Positions 9,002-19,800 of a stretch of 64,000 nucleotides of DNA are shown here, piece by piece. Source of the stretch: Diadema setosum (taxonomy: Eukaryota > Echinodermata > Echinoidea > Diadematoida > Diadematidae). The notes under the pieces were generated by a model, which saw only the letters and a program-made list of their open reading frames with translations, made no database searches and was not told the origin of the DNA. The DNA is taken from the NCBI RefSeq assembly GCF_964275005.1, contig NC_092698.1, positions 24,890,947-24,954,946 on the forward strand, given 5' to 3'. Position 1 is the stretch's first letter. Every line of letters starts with the position of its first letter. The position numbers and the translations under genes were made by a program.

Positions 9002-12000
9002 GTGAGTCTTGCTTGACTCCGGGGTCGGGTCTTCGGTGACTAAAAGTGCATCTAAACTCCATGACAATCCTAATGGTAGGAATCGTTTTGTAATGAGCAA
9101 CAGAATGTTGAAGACCAACCTCCTCTCGATCGTTTGCAAATACGCGAGTGGCCGCAAGTATTCAATGAGTTGGGCCTATTGTATTGTATTAAAGTACACG
9201 TATTCCGGTTGGGGAGAGTGTAAATATTCATCCATGTGAAACCATGTGGTCTGCAATGTAGAATATGCGCGGATTTGATAGATATGCACACAAACAGTGT
9301 ATATATACCGCGTATTGAAATACTGTGCTGCGTACTTTCAATAGGTAAGGTACCAGGTACATATACATATTGTTGTGTCGAGTGTCGAGCTGGTGCATGC
9401 TGTTTCTATAGGTGCTCGATTTAGTCGAAAATCAATTTTGTACCTATGTACTATAAGCACCTCAAAAGTCCCTGCTATTAAAAATTAAGTGTATCACGTA
9501 TAAGCACTCTGTTATCTCTCTAGGAATGTGATATCATTATTGGAAGCTTGTTTATCGCTATGTTTCTGTAAGCAATGCAATCAAATTGTTTTTCAGTTTT
9601 CACCTCAACAAAAACATTATGTTATTCTTCTATAATCATGTTAGTAAGAGCTGCGCCCATACTCTCTCGATCCTCTCTATTGATCAGCACATGGAAACAT
9701 TAACATCAACGACATGGAAACATTAACAAAAGGTCACTAGCGATTTTAAATATTTGTGTCACCTCTGCGCCCGGCTGGCTTCCCGTGTGGTGAGATCCTG
9801 ATAGATCGGTTTCAAGTGTGTGTTGGACTTTCATGCTCCAAAGTGACAATATGAATATACTATATCTTTGTTTATTATTCTCTTCATGATACTTCAATCC
9901 CATTCTTTTTTCATCTCATTTTCTCAGTTAACAATACCACAGAATTGTACTTTACAATGCAGTACAAAAATTATCAATAATTTCCCTATAACTGTGAAAA
10001 GGAAAAAAGAGAACTTGAATAATACCAAAAAGGCCTTGTAAAGTAAGTTCTCTTCTATACAGTTATGTATGAAATAACTGACTGAAATGTAAACATGGAC
10101 AGAAAACAAACTCCCAAAACAAAACAAATGATAGATTGACCATGCGTGATTTTAACCTAAAAGGTGCCTGCATGTGTTTTCAAAAAATCTCTTAAATGAA
10201 GACGGCCTATTGCATGAACAAAATTGATATCCTAAGGTATGGTATACCGGATGAATGGAAATTGGTGACGTGCCACAATTTTGAACTAGATTTATTTGAC
10301 TATAAACTTCCCGTGATATGTGGAATATATAGGAATTTCGTGTACTTATTCATTGATGTCAGTAGTAGTGCCGTGCCGACCGACCAGCTTGGGGAAAAGA
10401 TATCCATAAAAGACCATGGTCAAATGCACATAGTACATTGTTCTTGAATACAATGTACTTGAATTTCCCGAGTACTGGGAATACAGTATTGAACGCGGAA
10501 TCTGTTTATCGTGATGTATGTTGCTCTTTGAGCTTGTTTGTGTTAGAATTTGTTCGACACTGTCTTCGATAATGGAGATTAATACACAGTGAACTTTCAC
10601 AATCCTCCAACTGGACAGCGCTTGCCGCAAAACTCGGATGTCAAAAAAGCATTTATGCTATCATGTCAACGTAGTCTGGATCGTTAAAGACCCTGATGTC
10701 ACACCTTTTTGGGCAAACCTTGCGTCAATGACTTGTTTTTTCCTGCTCGGAGGTCCCCTCAGATGGCCTGACAGTAGCTAGTACGTATCTCACCCGTAGT
10801 TGCCCGGAGGTGCGCACGCAAGTCTGATTTACCCGTTGGCCGAAAGATTGGTCTGTATCTTGTCGTCGGGGACATGTTCCGCGGAGACTACGTCTAGCTT
10901 CACGAAATCCCCACTCTATAGTCTGGTTTCCAGACCCTTTGCCAACTCGACTCCTTTTACATAAATGCGCCCTCCGCGGTGACGAAGTCGCCGCCTTTGC
11001 CGAAGGCAAGCACAAATCCACCTTAAAGGGAAGATAAACCCCAAGAACAATGTGGATTGGGTGAAAGCAGCAACATTAGTAGAACACATCAGTGAAAGTT
11101 TGAAGAAAATCGGACAATCGATGCAAAAGTTATGAATTTTTAAAGTTTTGGTGTTGGAACCGCTGGATGAGGAGACTACTAGAGGTTATGACGTATGAGT
11201 GGACTACAATATCAAGAAAATATAAAGAAAATACTACAAAAATCCATTTTTCATGAAAATTACAAATTCCATCAACTTGATATTGACATATGTTAAGGGT
11301 AGCAATTATTCCCCCTGCTTTCTGAAAGCGGTTGGTCCACTGCTCTTTCATAATTCCAGAAAAGTGAATTTTTGTTGAATATCCTTTATATTTTCTTTGT
11401 ATTGTTGTCCACTCATACGTCATATCCTCTAGTAGTCTCCTCATCCAGCGGTTCCAACACCAAAACTTTAAAAATTCATAACTTTTGCATCGATTGTCCG
11501 ATTTTTCTCAAACTTTCACTGATGTGTTCTACTAATGTTGCTGCTTTCACTCAATCCACATTATTCTTTGGGTTTACCTTCCCTTTAACCTGCTGCAGTT
11601 TTCGACGTTGAGGGCGTCAATATCCTGATACGAGCAGAGGGTCTGGAAGCCAGTCTACCCCTCTCTAAGGAGGAGAGCCATAAAAGTAAAAAACAAACAA
11701 ACAAACAAACAAACGAACACATAATCAAGAACATTTCCGGACAGACGGATTTTTCTGTCTAATTTTCCTGCAGCCAAATTTTGATCATGCTCAAAACTTG
11801 TTCTGGGTGTGTCGCGGGCTATTGCCAGCAGAGGTCCGCGCAAAACACCATTTATTACTATGCACAATGTGCGTAACATTTTTAAATGTTAACTTTTTAG
11901 TGAGATACAAACTCTCCTTTTTCAGTCAGGAGGTACTGATAACACGGAGATTTAAGAAAAACTTTTGATGGAGTTGTTCCGTACAAGATTACCACCAAGT

Positions 12001-15000
12001 TAATTACAGAATTTCAGCATTTCCTGTGAAATACAGCTTAAAATATCCAAACTCTATGGAAGAGCGGCTTGGAGCATAGAACATCAAAGCCAGTGAAATG
12101 CCAAGCATTCAATTGTCATGCTGTAGAACCTGCGCATAAATTTGCACTAACTATTGCAAAAAGATCCCGCTCCTTCTCTTTCACATTCATGGTCATACCA
12201 CCTCCCTGGTCATACACTGCAGTAACTTTTGAAGCTCTGAAACGAGTGTAATGCTGTATACTGAGAAAGAACAAAAATAGAAAGAAAGGTCGGCATGGAA
12301 AATGTGAACATGTAGTATGTATCTTTGTCATCTTCCAGCCACTAAGATGAAAAGGTCAGCCAGTATGCCGGAAAGTGATTCCACACTACAGCGGCAGCGT
12401 GGCAATCAGTACTACAGGACCGCCACTCAAAACGTCGGGATAACTGTGCGCACTCACCGATACGAGGCAGCCCTCGCTTGCTACCACAATGCGCTCACTT
12501 ACAGCACGAACGGAGAGGAAGAAGCGTCGGCTTTGAAGAACATCGCCATGGCGTCGTGGAAGATTGCGAGCCTTCACACCGAGCGTGAACCTCCTCGTGA
12601 TCACCTGGTAAGGAAAGACATTGGAATAGGGAAAGTGTTTGTCTGTTTGTTGTTGGCATGTTTTTGTCTTTGGTTTTGTTCGTTTGCTTGTTTGTTTGTT
12701 TGTTTAAGCAGGGAGGTGGGCATGAGAAAGATCTCTCACACCTCCCTGGTTTAAGTTTGTTTGGGTTTTTTTTTTTGTGCTCAAATCAGCTGAAAATAGT
12801 TGATACAGCCGTACTGGGAGACGTTCATTGAATTTGTCTATTAGGAAAATGTGTATGTGCATGAGCCTAGATATGCATGTATTCATAAACCATTTCAGCT
12901 TGCGCATGTCGACTAAACTAAGAAACTTGCTTGATATATATAAACAAAAACGATGAAAAAATTACAAGTGTCCAGTCGGCCAACATTGATGTCCACATAA
13001 TACTATCTTCAGGCTGATAACGTATACGGCAATGTAAGTTTACGCATGAAAATGCATGATGTCCCTGCAAAGAAGTTTACTGACCGAGCTTCAAGTAATC
13101 ATCCACCCAGTTATATCAGTTTTGTCGTTTATTTATTTATTTATTTATTCATTTATTTATTTATTTGTATGTTTGTTCTTTCCTTGTGAACGCAGGTCAT
13201 CCGAAGTCGATTCAAGGAGGCCTTGAAATCCCTGTGCCTTGCCTGCGAGAAATGGTGCTGGAAGAATGAGGAGTGGGGTGTGCAGGTGGAGGAGTCCAGG
13301 GAGCAGTGTTTTAAAGAAAGCACTGACTGGCTAGCCACCCTGGACATGAAAGGTAGGACAGTAACATGTTATTGCGAGATTGTTTCATTTTTTTATATAG
13401 GTGTTTTGGAGCATTGATAAAGATTCGGTTTATTAACCCAAACTTTGAAATATCATTGGGAACTATAGAACCATACCATTCTGCAATAATAGGAGAAAGG
13501 AGGAAATGTTTGAATTGACAGTGAATTTGCTAATGTCCTCTTTTAAGGGCATTTACGTTTTTGCGGATTCTGACAAATATCGGGTAATTCTATAATTATT
13601 CAGACTCTCACAACTGACGGTAGTGACACCCTTTTTAGTGAGCATTATTATGATGATATTTGCTTATTTCAAATTTGTTTTAAGATTATGAAGATGATTG
13701 GCACCGGACTAACATATCATTGAGTGAGAAATGAAGCAACCAGGTTGCAATGAAGTATATGAATCTTCAAAACAACCTTCAAAAAAAAAAAAAAAAAAAA
13801 AAAAACTTGCCAGAAAAAAAAAGAAAATAAATATAAAAAAACACATTCTTAGCAGTGATACCATTACTCTTCCAAAGTGATTGCCAGAGAACACCACATT
13901 TAAGGTAAATTGTTAATAACGCGTTGGGCAAAGAGGAATTGAGAAATACGTTTCGTTGGTTGAAAGAGGAAGAACTAGAGGTTGACAAGGGGGTATGCAA
14001 GCTCACATGATGCTGAATCAAGATAAATGTTTCCAGTTTCCCTGTGTCCTTAAGAAAAAAAAAAGGAGAGATTGAAAAACACGATAAAATTCCTTGCTGA
14101 GAAGCCATACACAATAAAACTTTCAAAATTTTGTCGATGAGGCAGTTTTTACTGATTTGAACCCGTGTCCGAAATGAGAACATCAGGTTAAAAGAAAACA
14201 ACTTTGATGTAAGGCAATTTATCAATCAGTAGCTTCAGCCTTTTGCCTTTGTTCCAGTGGTTTCCGAAGGTTCCACGAAAGCCTTCAAACTTTTCATTGC
14301 CGTTAGAATCAGATGATTTTGACGGCAGGAAGGAAAAGTGGGCAAAGGAAAGGGAATTATGGAAAATGTTCTCAGCCGCAACAAAGTGACGATCAAGACA
14401 TGAATGTTTAATTCGTTTCCACGCATATATGCAGAACGCATCGCCGGATTCAGCGACTTCCTTGGCTGCCTGACCGATTCCGTTTTCGCGGCAGAGAAAT
14501 ATGTGGATTATAGCACGCTCTTGTTCCACGAAGGTGTGCAGGCGTGGCAGAAGGGCGACTTCAAAGAGTGCTTGCGGTAAGAGTGTGTTCAACCAGGGAG
14601 GTGTTACAGAGATGGAGTGGCAACTCTTCGTAATTCATGCAAACACATGTTTGGGTTCAAGGCGTTATTATGGGATGTCTAGCATTCCATTACGCTTTGA
14701 AGTCATGCTCGGCACCGCTCTGGTTCGCAAGACGAAGTTCGGAGACGAAGAACGCATTTCACCTTTCGTTGAATTACAAGTTTTATTTCACCGTAAAATT
14801 TTAAATGAAATACTCGAATTGATTTAGAATAGAAAATTGTTAGTTTTACACTGCATTTTGGTTCGCTGCTCCAATTCAAGTTACACAAATTCATTGTTGC
14901 CATCACATTGAAAGAGAGAGCGAATTGCAGTAGGGGCAAGTATTTCTAGATGTGAGAGCGCTAGTCCCGATTATTGATGCTCTCTTTTGTCAAAGCACAT

Positions 15001-16795
15001 GGGTAACACCTGTAGTTGAACGCATAACTTCTCGGCGGCGCGGCGCATGACTTCAAAGGAGAGCAAGTAGTTGTCTCTCCTTCTCTAGCACCTCCCTGGT
15101 TCAACGCTCATCGGTAATTCATGCTACTGCTTCTCTCCTCTCCACTTCACCATATACGTTGAAGACATTTTAAAAGGGTTTTAACTTGAAAAATATGAAC
15201 TGCATCATCCCACATGCTTAACGATATCTTTATTGATATACATGATATATTTAAATGATTGTCATGTGCTTTATGTCCACGACACAGCAGGCTGGCATGG
15301 TGAATACTAGATATTTGTTCACACTCTGTTTCTGTTTCTTCATTCGTTTGAAACTAATCGCACAGAACAGTTAGCAACATGATATATTTTTCCAGAGTTG
15401 AGTTGCCACGGATTGATTAATGTTGAAGTATCGATATATTCCATTGTCAACTGATCTCGCCTGGAAGGAATCACATCGTCAGGCTATGACTTTGACTTAA
15501 AGCTTTCTTCTCCTTCTCTTTCTATATAATATATTCAATTCGGAATCTCCTCTCACACAAGATTCATGATGGAGTGCAACTTTCCACTGAACGAGGCAGA
15601 GCGGATGTGCCAGGGAGATCCCCTTATTGACAACGAAATAACTGTCCTCAGGGAGGATGTTTACTTGCACACATGCTTGGCCGAATCCAACCAGGCAAGA
15701 GCGGCAGGTAAGCTACTGAGTGTGCGCACGATTTCCCCACTGCACCAGCTGGTACAGGTAACTGTAGGAGTACAACGAAGCACGCAGTTGTACGCATTTC
15801 TTGCTCTTCCTTTCATACCTGGCAAGCATGGTAGTATGCGACGTTTACACCATGTTTCCAGCGGCCACCGCAATCACGTTTCAGGCCACCATGAGCAAAC
15901 GAGATGGCCGTGAGACAACGCGGGGGGATGGGATAGGCAAACGTGACAGGCCGTGGATGCCGTGTCAGATTTCTAAATTATCAAATAAATTGCCACGGTA
16001 GTCACAGTGCTGATGAGAAACCTAGTATACTTAGCAGGCCGTATGAAAACGGGGTAAACGCAACAAGATCTGACAGCACGCAGTAGGCCGAAACGAAGCT
16101 TGTAGGCGGTCCGTATATAGTGGAACGCAACGGGAAATATTATGAAGTCCAGCCTGACCAGCCCGATTGTTACATGTTCGCTAAAGCGAGGACTGGAACG
16201 AACAAGGCTAGAATACGGATGGGAAACGGGGAGAATATCCCTCCACGGTGCACTACGTTTGTGGCAAACGGGGCTACCGTGGCCGCCGGCAACAAGGTGG
16301 ACGTATATACAACTTTTCAGCCCACTTTGATGGATTTGTAAAATTTGAAAACATTGATAAGCGTCGAATAGACACCATTCACTTCAAGAAAAATAGGTTC
16401 AACTTTTCACCTTATTTCAGTGTCACAATCTGATCTGCACCGGTAACCATACAGTAACTAGGCTGGTTGGGAGCCCCCCCCCCCCCCACCCCCCGACATT
16501 CCACGCGATGTTTCATGACTTTTCTCTTCCGAGTCTCCCTTATATTTTCATGTTTTGACACCAACTTTGCGACGCCCGGGCACCGTTTTGAAGTTACATA
16601 TATAATTATGTATATGCATATTGGACCAAAAATTGCTCAACAATGTGAAAATTCATGTACAATTTCAAATCAATGCAAATTGTGCTTTCAATCAAATTTC
16701 ATAAAAGCATGAGTATTTTTGTTTTTATTGATTAGAATCAATCCATAGCATATTTTCATACTCGGAATGGTGTCGCCGTCAAGTTGAACAGAAAG

Positions 16796-16826
<31 letters not shown>

Positions 16827-19800
16827 AAAAGAGCAAACAAATGCATGAGAAATTAAAATAATGATACTTAGGGAATTATTTTTAATGGCACACATTCTTT
16901 TCACTTAGATTTGCTAAGAACACTAGAGAATATTGTATACCCCCCCCCCCAAAAAAAAAGAGAAAATCCCGTTTTTTAGCTTTATGTAGTGACTAAAAGC
17001 AAAAGGTCTGATTTTATTGATGCATTATGCATGAATTACCATATTACTCTGCAATTTTGTAGATTAGGTCGCAGGCAGTGTGTGTGCCGATTTTTGTCGT
17101 GATTGTGTGGTCGACGGCCGAGATCTTAGAGGTGTGTTCAATGAATTACATACGTGTCAACGTGCAACACGTGTAAACAGTCTTGGTCATGGAAACAACA
17201 AAATCATCAAAATTTGTCTTTCCTATGTCCCCCCCCCCCCCCCCCTCCACGGTTACTAGTAATCGTTCGAAACGTTGTGTCTCATTGCCACAATTTGGCT
17301 TTGACATCCCGACATTGCGACACCACGCAGCATTGCGCAATATTCTGGCAGGCTATTGCACTATTTACACTGGCGAAGCACTGATGTGTACTGCTTTTTG
17401 GGACTGCTATGTGAGCCGGGCGATGTTACGTGCGCTGTAGTGTAGGGAGTTGACAGATTATTCGCACGCAAGAGACGTGAACTGCACTCCGTGGTAGTTA
17501 GGAGGATAAGTGTCTTTTATTGTTGAAGTTCAGTCGAGAGTGTTGGAGCTTCAGTCTGTGCATGCTTAGCATCAGCCAGTGACCCAAATTTAATGTTTTG
17601 GTTAGATGACTAGGTGTGGTTAGATGTTTGCATTTGGTTGTCAGATGTGAATGGAAAGAGAATGGTTTAGCAATGGAATGAGTGCTAAGTGGAAACGCGG
17701 AACTGTATCAGATGGTGGGGTTCGGATGAAGGTGTGGAGATCGGAATGTTACAGAGGCATTATTGATGTTATTGCCCCGAGGGTGTATTAGGGCAATTAC
17801 TCAGTACTCTCCGGTTAAATAGTGTTAGCACGGTTAGTGATACGGTTAGAGTAAAGATTATGGTTAGGGTTGCCCAGGGGATAATTGCTCTAGACCCCCC
17901 CCCCCCCCCCCCCCGATATCAACCTCATGGCATGGACTTGGAATCCCGTATAGAAAATCTCTCCACAGGGCCGGCGCCGTGTTTTTAAAAATGAACGGCC
18001 CAGTTTATGGGACAGGGACGTCGATTCATTTTGAAGATGGACCGGGGGGGGGGGGGGGGGGGGAGACATTTTGGATGACACTTAATTCTGTCCCAAAATT
18101 GGCTGACAAGCAAAACGAAAAAGGGTTTAACATTTTCTGGTGCCACTTCCGGACTTAACCAGCTGACAAGCAAGAAAAAAAAAAATGTTCAGACTTTTGG
18201 ATGCCATTTCCCTAAAAATCGGCTGACAAGCTTCACAGTTTTTGATGCCACTTGTCCAACAACATCGGCTGCTGATAAGCAAAGATGAACAACAAAAAGT
18301 AAAACCCTATACATGTATTTTCATATTATTACTGTATTACTTTCTCCAAAGAGTGCAATTTACGTGCGCCTGCTTAGGGCGGTTAAGCAATATCCGATAC
18401 GTCATTCGAGCTATTCCGAGGTATAACTCTCCACAAAATTGATATGTTCTTTTCGTAGGAGCTCACTTTGTATCCTGTCGGGTGGTCTGTCCTTAGTCCT
18501 CTCCAAGATGTCATTGACATACAAACAAGGGTTGACCATGATCACATGGCACATTCTCCTGATTACAAGTACAATGTACTGTCCCGCTAGCTTCCAGACC
18601 GTTGTTGTTTTTGTCTTTATTATCAATTCTACTCATCGGAAAACCAACCTTCTATCACCGACCTAATTACATTTCTGGCTCAGTCATCCTATCAGCCTTC
18701 CGAGCAGAAAATTTGCATGATTACAATTTATTCTTTGTATGTACGTTGTACTGCCAACAGAAATCTCACGTTGCGCTTCCGGCTCATGAAACATTCCATT
18801 CCGGCTCTGACTAATTATTCAACCCTTTGTCTTCCTCTTAATAAAGTATGCTTACAGTCTCTCGGTCAATAATAATTGCTGGATCTCCTTGAGGTCAGAC
18901 ATGCCATGATGTCCTATAGGGGCTAGCAAATTGCCTCTATCTGCGGGATTATCAGGCTGTGTATAGTTGCGTCCAGACCCGTCCTTGGACAGCCTCTCTC
19001 TCTCTCTCTCTCTGGGTGCTACCGCATCCTATGCTCACATGATAAAATTTTATTCAAATTACCCTGCCAAAATATTTCCTTTGCTTGATGAATTGCGCAA
19101 GAACTACGGAAAGATCACGCAGAAATCACTAACAAAACACGCACTTTCAGCGCATAGGCACGCAAAGGCCCTAAATAGGGCGAATAAGTGGTTGTGCGCG
19201 ACGACTGAGGTCCACGGAAAACCACGCATAATCTGCGCATTACCACTAATGAACTGCGTATGAATCGCGCATGAACGCGATAGCGGCAGCATTTTCGCGA
19301 ACGATCACTTATATTCCACGCATATTTCGCGCATTGTCTGCGTAAGAACTACGCAAACTACGCGTCAGGCACACTCATGAAATGCGCAAATCGCTCATGT
19401 ATCGCGTAAGGCTCGGAATTTTTTGCGTGATTCATGCGCAGTTACGCGACTTTTGGGCTGTGTGATTGGCCTTAACACCACGGGTTGTATCATTGGATCG
19501 GAAAGATACGCTATAGGTATCATTATTGGAGTCTTCAGTATTGTTGTCATGACGACAGTTGACATATCTGTTGTCATGCCTGTCATACCTCCTCCAGGTG
19601 AGGCCTTGCTGAAGAAAGAGCTGGAGGAACAGGAAGAGCTGAACACAGACATGGTTTGGATCGTGGTGGACTTCTTCAAAGAAGCCATCACACTGTGCAG
19701 GGACAAAGACTTAGAACAAGAGGCCATCGCCTTAAGCCGCCTGGGCCGGGTTTATGGCAAGGTATACTCCCTCACCCACGCTTCCATTCTCTCAAGATAT

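Larger units (their letters stand above)
9002..12338 (+). other. Intron 1 of the TPR/J gene, with nested inverted-repeat elements
   Basis: 3.3 kb intron with no coding sequence recognised. It carries an outer MITE-like element (10917-11664) interrupted by a TTAA-flanked foldback element (11023-11588), a short direct duplication 'catggaaacattaac' (9692 and 9714) and a CACCTCCCTGGT motif near 12197. Confidence 0.7.
15708..19597 (+). other. Intron 5 of the TPR/J gene, repeat-rich
   Basis: The largest intron. It contains a CpG-richer stretch with recurrent 'aaacgggg' words (16020-16310), a poly-C repeat copy (16472-16735) related to one at 47012, a second dispersed repeat (17500-17735) related to one at 25095, long C and G tracts, a 60-bp-period tandem repeat (18066-18290), a (CT)n run (18993-19013) and an array of GCG/CGC-rich words (19110-19450). 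No gene recognised. Confidence 0.6.

Noticed and set aside
14244..14435. Alternative acceptor TTGTTCCAG at about 14259 for exon 4
   Set aside because: In the required phase it meets a stop codon after about 20 codons; the acceptor at 14434 keeps the frame open.
14188..14592. Minus-strand 134-aa frame over exon 4 of the TPR/J gene
   Set aside because: Antisense shadow; the + strand exon has matching splice sites and phase.
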